From Streptomyces toyocaensis (GTDB lineage Bacteria > Actinomycetota > Actinomycetes > Streptomycetales > Streptomycetaceae): a stretch of DNA of 64,000 bases. Positions within the stretch are counted from its first letter, which is position 1. Each line of letters starts with the position of its first letter. The notes beneath the pieces were generated by a model. That model was given only the letters and a program-made list of their open reading frames with translations, had not been told where the DNA came from and ran no database searches. The stretch spans positions 186,001 to 250,000 of the forward strand of contig NZ_JFCB01000005.1 in NCBI RefSeq assembly GCF_000725125.1, given 5' to 3'. The position numbers and the translations under genes were made by a program. Positions 1-8,343 of this stretch are shown one piece after another.

Positions 1-552
1 GGAGCACCGCTGGTCCACCAGGTGGAGCCGGTACGGAAGGGACAGCCCTCCGTGCCTTTCATCGCGGTGGCCGAGGCACACGTTCTGCGGTCGCTGCGCT
101 CTCTTGGGCTGCGCATGAGCGAGATCAGGGAGGCGGCCGCTGCCGTGCGGGATGCCTTCGACACTCCGTACGGCCTCGTCTCCAAGAGGGTAGCCACGGA
201 CGGCGTGGACATCTTCATCGAACACGGCTGGGGGGACCTCCGCAGAGCCCGTGACGGCCAAGTCCCCATCCAGGAAGTAGTCTCCGACTACCTCCGCTAC
301 CTCACATGGGAGCCGGGCGACGACTTCCCCTCCAGCCTGCGGTTGAGGCAGTACCCGGACTCCGTCCCCGTCGTGATCGACCCCAGGTTCGGACACGGTC
401 TGCCCGTGGTCGCCGCCAACCGGGTCGCCGTCAAGGCCATCAGCGACCTGTGGGAGGCCGGGGAGAGCGTCGAGGACATCGCGTACGACTACGACATGAC
501 GCCTGAGCAAGTGGACGAACTGTGCCGGGCCGTGGTGCACCTTGCCGCCTGA
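1..552 (+). CDS. DUF433-domain antitoxin, 5' end cut by window edge
   Basis: The reading frame is open to the first base, so the protein is probably incomplete at its N-terminus; the first start codon inside the window is GTG at 22. The C-terminal third (VVIDPRFGHGLPVVAANRVA..., then a short helical stretch ending CRAVVHLAA) reads as a DUF433 domain, the antitoxin partner of VapC45-type PIN proteins. The upstream part is probably a DNA-binding or linker region. The stop overlaps the next gene by 11 nt, the usual antitoxin-first arrangement with translational coupling. It probably neutralises the product of the following gene and may autoregulate the pair. Confidence 0.75.
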   Translation, partial: GAPLVHQVEPVRKGQPSVPFIAVAEAHVLRSLRSLGLRMSEIREAAAAVRDAFDTPYGLVSKRVATDGVDIFIEHGWGDLRRARDGQVPIQEVVSDYLRYLTWEPGDDFPSSLRLRQYPDSVPVVIDPRFGHGLPVVAANRVAVKAISDLWEAGESVEDIAYDYDMTPEQVDELCRAVVHLAA

Positions 553-928
553 GTTCTTCCTCGACCGCAATCTCGGGCGTCGTGTCGCGGAAGGGCTGAA
601 GGCCGCCGGGTGGGAGGTCCACCGCATCGGGGACGTCTTCCCGGATGACGGGCAGGACATCGCGGACGAGGTGTGGATCGCTCACGGCCTCGATCGGTCC
701 TGGGTACCGCTTTCGAAGGACGGGCGCATCAAGACCCGGGACCTGGAGATCCGGCCCGTGCTGGACCGCCAGGCTGTGCTCTTCTACCTCGACAACCAGC
801 AACTACGCGCCCTCGACATGGTCGAACGGCTCGTCGCGCACGAAGACGCGATCCACCGGGCCGTCGCGAGGGGCGGACCAGCGGCCTACGCCGTGCGGCA
901 CGACCGTATTGAACGAACGTGGCCCTGA
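542..928 (+). CDS. PIN-like (VapC45-type) toxin
   Basis: A 128-aa protein starting with PPEFFLDRNLGRRVAEGL, typical of the PIN-like family paired with DUF433 antitoxins. Acidic residues expected of a metal-dependent RNase fold are visible: D in FLDRN near residue 8, D/E in DDGQDIADEVW near 40, and D in SKDGRIKTRD near 60-68. The only start that fits is TTG at 542, inside the antitoxin gene, giving an 11-nt overlap. The expected role is ribonuclease toxin of a type II toxin-antitoxin system. Substrate is unknown and activity is inferred from family and context. Confidence 0.72.
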   Translation: MPPEFFLDRNLGRRVAEGLKAAGWEVHRIGDVFPDDGQDIADEVWIAHGLDRSWVPLSKDGRIKTRDLEIRPVLDRQAVLFYLDNQQLRALDMVERLVAHEDAIHRAVARGGPAAYAVRHDRIERTWP

Positions 929-952
929 CGGGCGGTCCAGGAGGTGGGAGCA

Positions 953-1159
953 GTGAGTCGTACCGTGCTCGAACTGGACGATGAGCTCGTGTGCGACGTG
1001 GCCAAGGCACTCGGCACGGGCACCAAGGCGGAGACGGTGAACGCCGCGCTGCGTGAGGTGCTGGAGTGCCGGCACCGCGCACAGGCACGCACCCGCCTGC
1101 GAGCCGTATCGGAGGACGGCGCCTCCGGCCTGGGCCTCCTCAAGCGCCCCTCGGGCTGA
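953..1159 (+). CDS. VapB-family antitoxin, apparently orphan
   Basis: A 68-aa protein (SRTVLELDDELVCDVAKALG..., then a helical segment with NAALREVLECR) with the ribbon-helix-helix look of actinobacterial VapB antitoxins (DUF2191-like). GTG at 953 is preferred over GTG at 944 because a GGAGGTGGGAG ribosome binding site lies just upstream. No VapC toxin follows: the next gene is a methyltransferase 49 nt downstream. It may be a remnant, or it may add DNA-binding control to the PIN toxin pair 24 nt upstream. Confidence 0.7.
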   Translation: MSRTVLELDDELVCDVAKALGTGTKAETVNAALREVLECRHRAQARTRLRAVSEDGASGLGLLKRPSG

Positions 1160-1208
1160 TTTCGTCACGGCTGAGCACAGGGATGAAGCAGGTGGTTGAC
1201 TTGCGCGC

Positions 1209-1982
1209 ATGTCGACGACTCTCGGTGTACCCCGCCCCGATCAGGCCGCCTACATGCTGCGAGCGGCCGCCGGCCACACCGGCCGTGCCTACAAGCAGCG
1301 ACTCCTCGAAGCCCTGGACATCGAGACAGGGCTCACCGTCCTGGACGTCGGATGCGGACCCGGCACCGATCTGCCCGCGCTGGCGGAACGCGTCGGTGAG
1401 ACAGGGACCGTGATCGGTGTGGACCGGGACCCGGCGATGCTGGAGCAGGCCCGGGCGCGCACGGCGGAGCTGCGGCGGGTGGAGGTCCGCGAAGGGGACG
1501 CCCACACGCTTCCCGTCGAGCCGGGGACGGTGGACCGCGCCAAGGTCGACCGCGTGCTCATGCACGTGGCCGAACCGTCCGGCGTCCTCGCGGAACTGCG
1601 TCGCGCCACCCGGCCCGGCGCGCGGATCGGCCTCGCGGAACCCGACTGGGACACGCTGGTGGTCGATTCCGAGGATCTCGACACCAGCCGCGCCTTCACC
1701 CGCTTCACCACGGCGGAGGTGGTCCGTCACGCGACCATCGGCCGCCGCCTCGCCCGCCTCGCCGGACGGGCGGGCTTCCGCGTCGAGGACGTGAGTGCCG
1801 TGACCCCTGTCTTCCTGGACTTCCGGGAGGCGGACCACATGCTGGGCCTGGGGCGCAATCTGCAGAAGGCCATCGATGGGGGCCACATCGACCCGGCCCG
1901 CGGCCGTGACTGGTTCGCCGGTCTCTCCGAGGGGCCGTTCTACGCGTCGTTCACGCTGATCAGCGTGGTCTGCGCACGCTGA
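1209..1982 (+). CDS. class I SAM-dependent methyltransferase
   Basis: A 257-aa Rossmann-fold methyltransferase. Motif I is VLDVGCGPGTD at about residues 43-53, followed by the acidic VIGVDRDPAML and a GDAHTLP motif, as in UbiE/Methyltransf_11-like enzymes. The substrate cannot be told from sequence; such stand-alone enzymes often methylate small molecules. ATG at 1209 follows the putative VapB by 49 nt on the same strand. Nothing in the neighbourhood indicates a pathway. Confidence 0.8.
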   Translation: MSTTLGVPRPDQAAYMLRAAAGHTGRAYKQRLLEALDIETGLTVLDVGCGPGTDLPALAERVGETGTVIGVDRDPAMLEQARARTAELRRVEVREGDAHTLPVEPGTVDRAKVDRVLMHVAEPSGVLAELRRATRPGARIGLAEPDWDTLVVDSEDLDTSRAFTRFTTAEVVRHATIGRRLARLAGRAGFRVEDVSAVTPVFLDFREADHMLGLGRNLQKAIDGGHIDPARGRDWFAGLSEGPFYASFTLISVVCAR

Positions 1983-2032
1983 CACGGCGACCGCCGCGGG
2001 ATCCGCGACGGCCGCCGTACTGCCGTGCGTCC

Positions 2033-2359
2033 CTACGCGCGGCCCTCCGTCTCGGCGTCGGCGACGGCGATCGTGATGCCGAGGGCCTTGGCGATGTTCG
2101 CCGCGGCCGTCATGACGCGGGCCGTACCCACCACGGGGGCGATGGCGACCAGGACGTCCTGCACCTTCTCGGCCGTCATCCCGGACTGGATGGCCGGGTC
2201 GATGTGCGCGATGTAGGAGATCGGCGGGGCGTCCGACGCGGCGAGGGCCGCGATGCGGGTGAGCATGAACGTCTCCTGGTCCAGCCCGCACCGCTCGACC
2301 GAGTCGACCGTCATCGCGACGAGGGTGTCCAGTACCGGGGTCTCAGATGCTGTGGCCAT
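2033..2359 (-). CDS. carboxymuconolactone decarboxylase-family protein
   Basis: A 108-aa all-helical protein with the CMD/AhpD-like core (TRIAALAASDAPPISYIAHI, then a helix with GMTAEKVQDVLVAIAPVVGTARV). Only one cysteine (about residue 24) is present, so the CxxC redox pair of AhpD peroxidases is missing and a classical peroxidase role is unlikely. ATG at 2359. It is convergent with the methyltransferase gene, and about 200 bp without a gene separate it from the next minus-strand gene. Physiological role unknown. Confidence 0.75.
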   Translation of the reverse strand: MATASETPVLDTLVAMTVDSVERCGLDQETFMLTRIAALAASDAPPISYIAHIDPAIQSGMTAEKVQDVLVAIAPVVGTARVMTAAANIAKALGITIAVADAETEGRA

Positions 2360-2558
2360 GGGCCGTCTTCTCCTGTCGGTGGGGAAGGGGAACCGACGGA
2401 CACGGGATACGGAGACTGCGCCTGTGGCACAGCACCGCTCGACCGTGTGTCCGCTCCGACGCTACGTCCGTTTCGCACTGATCGCCCGTCGAGGGGAACG
2501 CTCGAAAGACTGGTATCCGACACGATCGCCGTCAGGAAGGCCTGAGCCGGAACCCGTG

Positions 2559-2981
2559 TCACGGGTGCATCCTGGCGCCCTTCAGGATCTTGTCCACGGT
2601 GTTCCTCGGGCCGTGGACCGACAGGCCGACCAGGTCCAGGTCCGTCGTGCCGACGGCGCGTACCGCCGCGCGGTTGGCCTCGTCGTGGCCCGTGGCGAAC
2701 AGGTCGCCGGTGAAGACGGCGCGCGGCACGGCGCGGCTCAGCGCACGCGCGTGGGCCGCCTTCAGGACCTCCTTCGTGCTCTGGAAGACCAGGACCGGCT
2801 GGCGGAACATCGGCAGGTACCGCTCGCCGTCCGCGTCCTCGTAAGCCTCCCCGATCACCTCGGGGAACTGCGTGCCCAGGCCGCTGACCAGGAAGGCGGT
2901 GACGTTGAGGCGCTGCCAGGGCTCCAGGTCCTCGCGCAGCAGGACGGCGATCTTCGTGTCGAAGCGGGTGCTCGTGCTCAT
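2559..2981 (-). CDS. DUF2000-family protein
   Basis: A 140-aa protein beginning MSTSTRFDTKIAVLLREDLEP, which matches the start of DUF2000 proteins (KIAVVxREDLxxWQKLNVTAF), with the conserved GLSVHGPRNTVDKILKGA near the C-terminus. The start chosen is ATG at 2981; upstream sequence in frame shows no family similarity and overlaps the divergent promoter. The family fold resembles peptidyl-tRNA hydrolase II, but the function is not established. It is divergent from the AraC-type regulator, with only 49 bp between the two starts, so the regulator may control it. Confidence 0.78.
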   Translation of the reverse strand: MSTSTRFDTKIAVLLREDLEPWQRLNVTAFLVSGLGTQFPEVIGEAYEDADGERYLPMFRQPVLVFQSTKEVLKAAHARALSRAVPRAVFTGDLFATGHDEANRAAVRAVGTTDLDLVGLSVHGPRNTVDKILKGARMHP

Positions 2982-3018
2982 GGGGTGAGACTGCCGACCC
3001 GGCGGCGCCGGCGTCTTG

Positions 3019-3024
3019 TACGTT
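3019..3024 (+). promoter_or_regulatory. -10 element of a leaderless start (AraC-type gene)
   Basis: TACGTT fits TAnnnT and lies exactly 6 nt before the ATG at 3031. No ribosome binding site precedes that ATG, so a leaderless transcript is likely, and this decides the start codon. Confidence 0.45.
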
Positions 3025-3030
3025 GTTTGC

Positions 3031-3852
3031 ATGCCCTCCCAGGCGACCTCAGGGGCGACGGTGTCCGCCTGGCGGCCCCGGGTGCCGGGCGTCGTCGAGG
3101 TGTTCCACGCCCGCTTCACCGAGTACGCCTACCCGATGCACGTCCATGACGCCTGGACGCTGCTCATCGTCGACGACGGCGCCGTCCGGTACGACCTGGA
3201 CCGGCACGAGCACGGCACCCCGCACGACACGGTGTCCCTGCTGCCGCCGCACGTCCCCCACAACGGCGCCCCCGCCACCGCCGGCGGCTTCCGCAAGCGG
3301 GTGCTGTACCTCGACACCAGCCGGCTGGGCGACGATCTCATCGGGGCCGCCGTCGACCGGCCCGATCTGCGCGACCCCCTGCTGCGGCGGCGCGTCGGGC
3401 AGGTGCACTCCGCGCTCCTGCGGCCCGGGGACGAACTGGAGGCGGAGAGCAGGCTGACGCTGGTCGGGGAGCGGTTGCGGGAGCATCTGCGGTCGCGGGA
3501 AGCCGCGCGGTCGCCCCGGCGGGACCCGGTACTCGCCCGCCGGCTGCGGGAGTTGCTCGACGAGCGGGTGGTCGACGGCCTCACGCTTCAGGAGGCGGGC
3601 AGGCTGCTGTCCGCCCATCCGGCCCATCTCGTACGGGCGTTCAGCGGGGCGTACGGCATCGCGCCGCACCAGTACCTGACGTCCCGCCGGGTCGGGCGGG
3701 CCCGGCGGCTGCTGCTGGAGGGGCGGTCACCGGGCGGCGCCGCGGTCGCCGCCGGGTTCTACGACCAGGCGCATCTCACCCGGCACTTCCGGAAGCTGGT
3801 GGGGGTCACCCCGGGTCGTTACCGGGCGACGGGCGCTGGAGCAGGTGCGTGA
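3031..3852 (+). CDS. AraC-family transcriptional regulator
   Basis: A 273-aa regulator. An N-terminal cupin-like sensing domain contains YPMHVHDAWTLLIVDDG and LLPPHVPHNG. The C-terminal double helix-turn-helix spans about residues 165-268, with GLTLQEAGRLLSAHPAHLVRAF and the AraC signature [25 protein letters not shown] at 3031 is chosen because it sits 6 nt after a TAnnnT element. It is divergent from the DUF2000 gene, its likely target. Its 3' end overlaps the convergent YbjN-like gene by 47 bp. Confidence 0.85.
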   Translation: MPSQATSGATVSAWRPRVPGVVEVFHARFTEYAYPMHVHDAWTLLIVDDGAVRYDLDRHEHGTPHDTVSLLPPHVPHNGAPATAGGFRKRVLYLDTSRLGDDLIGAAVDRPDLRDPLLRRRVGQVHSALLRPGDELEAESRLTLVGERLREHLRSREAARSPRRDPVLARRLRELLDERVVDGLTLQEAGRLLSAHPAHLVRAFSGAYGIAPHQYLTSRRVGRARRLLLEGRSPGGAAVAAGFYDQAHLTRHFRKLVGVTPGRYRATGAGAGA

Positions 3853-4333
3853 ACGCGTCCAAATTGCAGGTGGATTCGCCGCGTGCGACCCGCCAGTCGT
3901 ACTCCTTGCGGATCGCGGAGGCGAAGCCGAGTTCCAGCAGGGTGTTGAAGCTGCCGTCGGCGGCCTCGAGGACCTGGCCGAGGAGGCGGTCGAGTTCCTC
4001 CGCGGTGACGGCGGAGAGCGGCAGGCGGCCGGTGACGTAGATGTCGCCGAGCGGGTCGACGGCGTAACTCACGCCGAACAGCTTGAGGTTGCGCTCCAGG
4101 AGCCAGCGGTGGACGCCGGCCTCGTTCTCGTCGGGGTGACGGATGACGAAGGCGTTGAGGGAGAGCGTGTGCCGGCCCGCGATCAGGGAGACGGTCGTGG
4201 AGAGCTTGCGGGTGCCGGGGAGCTTCACGACGTAGTTGCCGGGGGCGGGGTTCTCCCACTCCAGTCCGGCGTCCTTCACCACGCCCTCGATGACCTGCGC
4301 CGCCCGCTCCGTTTCCGCTGCGTTGTCAGCCAT
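3806..4333 (-). CDS. YbjN domain-containing protein
   Basis: A 175-aa protein of the YbjN family ([23 protein letters not shown], then [21 protein letters not shown] and [11 protein letters not shown]), related in fold to type III secretion chaperone-like proteins. The ATG at 4333 overlaps the mshA stop by 8 nt, so it is translationally coupled to mshA; this pairing is common in streptomycetes. The function is unknown and a direct role in mycothiol synthesis is not shown. Its last 47 bp are antisense to the end of the AraC-type gene. Confidence 0.8.
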   Translation of the reverse strand: MADNAAETERAAQVIEGVVKDAGLEWENPAPGNYVVKLPGTRKLSTTVSLIAGRHTLSLNAFVIRHPDENEAGVHRWLLERNLKLFGVSYAVDPLGDIYVTGRLPLSAVTAEELDRLLGQVLEAADGSFNTLLELGFASAIRKEYDWRVARGESTCNLDAFTHLLQRPSPGNDPG

Positions 4334-5663
4334 GGTGCGAGCGTACGTGACGGCGGTGGGCCTGGGTCGCGGCCGTGTAGACGTCGGCCGTGGCGGCGGC
4401 CGCGGTGTCCCAGCCGAAGGACTGGGCGTGCCGGGCGGCGGCCTCGCCCATGCGGGCGGCGAGGTGCGGGTGGTCGGCGAAGTCGCGCAGCACGCGCGCG
4501 TAGGCGCGTGGATCGTGGCCCTGGACGAGGAAACCGGTCCGTCCGTCCCGGACGGCGACCGGGAGCCCGCCCACCGCGGCGGCGAGCACCGGGGTGCCGG
4601 CGGCCTGTGCCTCTATGGCGACCAGGCCGAAGGACTCGCTGTAGGACGGCATGACGAGCACGGACGCCGCGCGGAACCAGTCCGCGAGCTGTTCCTGGCC
4701 GACGGGCGGGTGGAAGCGGACCACGTCGGCGATGCCGAGCCGCGCGGCGAGCTTCTGCAGGCCCTCCGGCCTGGCGAGGCCGCTGCCGCTGGGGCCGCCG
4801 ACCACGGGGACGCAGATCCGGGAGCGCAGTTCGGGGCGCTCGTCGAGCAGGGCGGCCACCGCGCGGAGGAGGACGTCGGGGGCCTTGAGGGGCTGGATGC
4901 GGCCCGCGAAGAGGGGGATCAGGGCGTCGCTCGGCAGGCCGAGGCGGGCGCGCGCGGCGGCGCGGCCGTCGGCGGGGCGGAAGCGGTCCAGGTTCACGCC
5001 GGGGTGGACGACGGCGACCTTGTGCGGGTCGGCGGCGTAGTGCCGCAGGAGTTCATCGGCCTCTTCCTCGGTGTTGGCGATCAGCCGGTCGGCGGCGGCG
5101 ACGATCTGGGTCTCGCCGATGACCCGGGCGGCGGGCTCGGGGGTGTCGCCGTCGGCCAGGTTGGCGTTCTTGACCTTGGCCATGGTGTGCATGGCGTGGA
5201 CCAGGGGGACTCCCCAGCGCTGGGCGGCCAGCCAGCCGACGTGGCCGGAGAGCCAGTAGTGGGAGTGGACCAGGTCGTAGTGGCCCGGGCGGTGTCCGGC
5301 CCAGGCCTGCATCACGCCGTGGGTGAAGGCGCACAGCTGGGCGGGCAGCTCCTCCTTGGCGAGTCCCTCGTAGGGGCCGGCGTCGACGTGCCGGACGAGG
5401 ACGCCGGGGGCGAGCTCGACGCTGGGCGGGAGGGCGGCGGAGGTCGCCCGGGTGAAGATCTCGACCTCGATGTTGATCGCGGCGAGGCGCTGGGCGAGCT
5501 CCACGATGTAGACGTTCATGCCGCCGGCGTCGCCGGTGCCCGGCTGGTGGAGCGGGGAGGTGTGCACGGAGAGCATCGCCACGCGGCGGGGCCTGCGGTG
5601 CAGGCGCAGCCTCGGCGGTGCGGCGGGGGAGCGCCGCCCGAGCCTCGCGATGTACTGGCTCAC
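4326..5663 (-). CDS. mshA: D-inositol-3-phosphate glycosyltransferase MshA
   Basis: A 445-aa GT4-family enzyme that transfers GlcNAc from UDP-GlcNAc to 1D-myo-inositol 3-phosphate, the first step of mycothiol biosynthesis. Family features are visible: [19 protein letters not shown] near the N-terminus for inositol-phosphate binding, [29 protein letters not shown], and the E-x7-E type nucleotide-sugar motif in [19 protein letters not shown]. Length is normal for actinobacterial MshA. ATG at 5663. It is followed by the coupled ybjN-like gene. A possible sigma-R-type promoter lies upstream; sigma-R control of mshA is known in S. coelicolor. Confidence 0.95.
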   Translation of the reverse strand: MSQYIARLGRRSPAAPPRLRLHRRPRRVAMLSVHTSPLHQPGTGDAGGMNVYIVELAQRLAAINIEVEIFTRATSAALPPSVELAPGVLVRHVDAGPYEGLAKEELPAQLCAFTHGVMQAWAGHRPGHYDLVHSHYWLSGHVGWLAAQRWGVPLVHAMHTMAKVKNANLADGDTPEPAARVIGETQIVAAADRLIANTEEEADELLRHYAADPHKVAVVHPGVNLDRFRPADGRAAARARLGLPSDALIPLFAGRIQPLKAPDVLLRAVAALLDERPELRSRICVPVVGGPSGSGLARPEGLQKLAARLGIADVVRFHPPVGQEQLADWFRAASVLVMPSYSESFGLVAIEAQAAGTPVLAAAVGGLPVAVRDGRTGFLVQGHDPRAYARVLRDFADHPHLAARMGEAAARHAQSFGWDTAAAATADVYTAATQAHRRHVRSHHG

Positions 5664-5725
5664 GTGGCGTTCCTCCTCGCTGCGGGCATGGCATGCGGAG
5701 GGTGTGCGTGCCCTCGGGGGGCGTC

Positions 5726-5753
5726 AACAGCGGAAGGCGGTGCTCCCATTTCC
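5726..5753 (-). promoter_or_regulatory. candidate sigma-R-type promoter of mshA
   Basis: On the minus strand GGAAAT is followed after 19 nt by GTTGAC. This is close to the sigma-R consensus GGAAT-N18/19-GTT with one deviation in the -35. The element lies about 65-90 nt upstream of the mshA start. This is read by eye and not verified. Confidence 0.35.
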
Positions 5754-5839
5754 GGACGACCTCCCCGATGCGGGTTTTTGCCGAACCATTACCCGCGTTC
5801 GCTCAACCGTTCGAGCGAGCGACGCGTCTCCCCGTGCGG

Positions 5840-5865
5840 CGATACGGGTACCGGTACCGGTATCG
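5840..5865. promoter_or_regulatory. 26-bp near-perfect palindrome between mshA and methyltransferase gene
   Basis: The outer arms CGATAC and GTATCG flank GGTACCGGTACC, itself palindromic. Only one mirrored pair of positions breaks the symmetry of the 26-bp site. It lies in the divergent intergenic region, about 30 bp upstream of the -10 of the plus-strand methyltransferase gene. A regulator binding site is plausible; the protein is unknown. Confidence 0.4.
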
Positions 5866-5898
5866 GAACACCGCGTGAGGAACGCGCCAGGCCCCCTT

Positions 5899-5904
5899 TA
5901 CCCT
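5899..5904 (+). promoter_or_regulatory. -10 element of a leaderless start (methyltransferase)
   Basis: TACCCT fits TAnnnT and ends 7 nt before the ATG at 5912. No ribosome binding site is visible, so transcription probably starts at or next to the start codon. Confidence 0.4.
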
Positions 5905-5911
5905 CGTTCCC

Positions 5912-6733
5912 ATGACCCTCCGCGCCGTTCCCCGTGCCGTCGTCGGCACGGTGACGCGCGGGACCACCCACCCCAACCGGCTGCGCCGCATGGACCGCTG
6001 GATCGCGGCCGCGCACGGCGCGGAACTGCGCCGCGCGGAGGATCCCGTCGCCGTCGACCTCGGTTACGGCGCGGCCCCCTGGACACCGGTCGAGCTGCTG
6101 CACCGGCTGCGCACCGTCGCGCCGCGCACGCGCGTGGCGGGCGTCGAGATCGAACCGGCCCGGGTCGCGGCCGCGCGGCCGTACCAGCGCGAAGGGCTGG
6201 TCTTCCTGCGCGGTGGCTTCGAGGTGCCGGTCCTGGGACGGCCGGTACTGATCCGCGCGGCGAACGTGCTGCGCCAGTACGACGAGGCGGAGGTCGCCGC
6301 CGTGTGGCGGAGGCTGTGCGCGCGGCTCGCACCGGCCGACCCGGCGACCGGCTCGCGCGGCGGGCTGCTCGTCGAGGGCACCTGCGACGAGATCGGGCGC
6401 CGGCACGTGTGGGTCGCGCTCGGCCCCGAGGGGCCGCGCACCGTCACCTTCGCGACCCGGCTCGGTTCGCTGCACCGCCCCTCGGACCTGGCGGAACGGC
6501 TCCCGAAGGCGCTCATCCACCGCAACGTCCCCGGCGAACCGGTGCACGCCTTCCTGCGCGACTTCGACCGCGCCTGGGCCGCCGCCGCGCCCTACGCCGC
6601 GTACGGCGCCCGGCAGCGCTGGATCCGGGCGGTACGGGACCTCACGGCCGGCTGGCCGGTGACGGACGGACCGGCGCGGTGGCGGCAGGGGGAAGTGACG
6701 GTGCGGTGGGCGGCATTGGCGCCGCGGGGCTGA
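5912..6733 (+). CDS. class I SAM-dependent methyltransferase next to mshA
   Basis: A 273-aa protein with a recognisable SAM-binding core: VAVDLGYGAAPWTPVEL near residues 46-62 (motif I, with GYG in place of GCG), then VAGVEIEPARV and a later LLVEGTCDEIGRRHVW. Orthologues commonly sit beside mshA in streptomycetes, but substrate and pathway are unknown. It is divergent from mshA across about 250 bp. The ATG at 5912 appears leaderless. Confidence 0.75.
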   Translation: MTLRAVPRAVVGTVTRGTTHPNRLRRMDRWIAAAHGAELRRAEDPVAVDLGYGAAPWTPVELLHRLRTVAPRTRVAGVEIEPARVAAARPYQREGLVFLRGGFEVPVLGRPVLIRAANVLRQYDEAEVAAVWRRLCARLAPADPATGSRGGLLVEGTCDEIGRRHVWVALGPEGPRTVTFATRLGSLHRPSDLAERLPKALIHRNVPGEPVHAFLRDFDRAWAAAAPYAAYGARQRWIRAVRDLTAGWPVTDGPARWRQGEVTVRWAALAPRG

Positions 6734-6912
6734 CCCGGCGGCGGGAACGATCTCCGTGAGTCGTTCGTCACACCGGCGGGGCGATCGTCGTGCCGGTGAA
6801 CGCCCGGCCGGGAGAGGCGCGGAGCGCTCCCCCTGTCGTTTCGCGCGCCGGCATGGCAGCATCCACCCGGCGACTGCATGTTACTGACGGTTAAACAGGC
6901 GGGGGTGGCGTG

Positions 6913-8007
6913 ATGGGGACGGGCAAGCGCGGGTTGCCGGCGGCGGCCGTGGCCGTGGTCTGCGCGGTCACCGTACTGGCGGTTCCCGGTACGGCGTTCG
7001 CGGCCCCCACTCCCCCGCCGCCCCCGGGCACGACCGCGAGCGTCACCGTGGTCGGCGACCAGGACGAGGAACTCGAAGCCGTACGCAAGAAGCTGGACCG
7101 GCTCTACCGTGCGGCGGCCGTCGCCACCGAGGAGTACAACGCCGCCGAGGAGAAGGCCCGGCAGCAGTCCGCCGAGATCGTCCGGCTGGCGAAGAAGATC
7201 GTCAAGGGCCGGGAGAAGCTGGACGAGTTGAAGGAGCGCGCGGGCGCCGCGGCCGCCGCCCAGTACCGCGGCGGAGGGCTCCCGCCCGAGGCCCACCTCG
7301 TGCTGAGCGACGATCCGCAGGACTTCCTCGACGGCGCGGGCCGGGTGCGGCAGGGCGAGCACGCGGCCAAGGGACTGCTGGGGGAGATGAGCCGCACCCA
7401 GCAGGACTTGGAGCAGTACGCGCGGGACGCGGACGCCCAGTGGAAGAAGCTGGAGGCGGGCCGCAAGGCCAAGGCCACGGCGCAGAAGAAGATCGAGAAG
7501 CAGATCGAGGCGGCCGAGAAGGTCGAGTCGGAGCTGGAGCAGGTGGAGAAGGAGCGCCTGGCCCTGCTGGAACGGCGGGCCGCCGATCGGGCACAGGCGA
7601 GCTGGCTGAGCTCCGGCGTCCTCGACGACATCGAGGGCCGGGCGACGAAGCAGGGCAGGAAGGCCGTCGCGTACGCCACCGCACAGATCGGAAAGCCGTA
7701 CCAGTGGGGCGCGGAGGGACCAAACACGTACGACTGCTCCGGACTCACCTCACAGGCCTGGCTCTCGGCCGGACAGGGCATCCCGCGCACCTCGCAGGCG
7801 CAGTGGAGGCAGCTGAAGCGCGTGGACGTCAGGGACATGCGGCCCGGCGACCTCATCATCTACTTCGGCGACGCCAGCCATGTCGGGATGTACGTCGGTG
7901 ACGGCGTCATGGTGCACGCCCCGCGTCCCGGACGGTCGGTGACGCTCGCGGGGGCCGGATCGATGCCGATCCTCGGTGTCGTACGGCCGGACGCGGCCGC
8001 GGACTGA
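6913..8007 (+). CDS. secreted NlpC/P60 peptidoglycan hydrolase with coiled-coil
   Basis: A 364-aa exported protein. Residues 1-30 form a signal peptide ending near AFA. Residues about 45-240 are a long charged coiled coil rich in E, K, A and Q. The C-terminal NlpC/P60 domain has the catalytic Cys at about 275 (YDCSGLTSQAW) and His at about 323 (SHVGMYVG). It probably cleaves peptidoglycan stem peptides, like RipA-type enzymes, with the coiled coil controlling access. Either GTG at 6910 or ATG at 6913 can serve as start; ATG gives better spacing from GGGGGTGG. Confidence 0.88.
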   Translation: MGTGKRGLPAAAVAVVCAVTVLAVPGTAFAAPTPPPPPGTTASVTVVGDQDEELEAVRKKLDRLYRAAAVATEEYNAAEEKARQQSAEIVRLAKKIVKGREKLDELKERAGAAAAAQYRGGGLPPEAHLVLSDDPQDFLDGAGRVRQGEHAAKGLLGEMSRTQQDLEQYARDADAQWKKLEAGRKAKATAQKKIEKQIEAAEKVESELEQVEKERLALLERRAADRAQASWLSSGVLDDIEGRATKQGRKAVAYATAQIGKPYQWGAEGPNTYDCSGLTSQAWLSAGQGIPRTSQAQWRQLKRVDVRDMRPGDLIIYFGDASHVGMYVGDGVMVHAPRPGRSVTLAGAGSMPILGVVRPDAAAD

Positions 8008-8343
8008 CCGGCGGGCGGGCCCCGCTCCCGTCCACGAACACCCCCGTGACATGAGCCACGTGACCCATCACACCTGGCTCCCGTCGCCGAACTCCGTGCG
8101 GACGTGACGTTCGTCATCCCCGCGGCGTCTCCGGCCTGTCCAACTGCGATAGCAAAAGCGGCATATGACAGAGGCCGACGCCGGAGCCGCGCCGCTCACA
8201 CCATTCCGCTGCGGCGCGGTCAACCGCTATGGTCCCCGTTCGAAGGGGCATCCCCTGCTCGCACACGGAGGTGGGAGCCGGGGACAGGGCCGAGATCCGT
8301 CGCCCGTGCCATGCCCTCGGGGGGAGGGAAGGAACCCGGAACA
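8008..8343. other. 336-bp region without a recognised gene
   Basis: It lies between the NlpC/P60 gene and the receiver-SpoIIE gene. A TATGGT hexamer after GGTCAACCGC near 8220-8235 could be a -10 element about 110 nt before the ATG. No convincing coding frame or riboswitch was seen. Confidence 0.4.

Noticed and set aside
4236..5915. A 559-codon plus-strand open frame opposite mshA.
   Set aside because: mshA on the minus strand has clear family motifs; the plus frame is a shadow caused by high GC.
6734..6909. Possible c-di-AMP riboswitch before the NlpC/P60 gene, since such switches precede cell-wall hydrolases in actinomycetes.
   Set aside because: The conserved core elements of the ydaO motif could not be found by eye.
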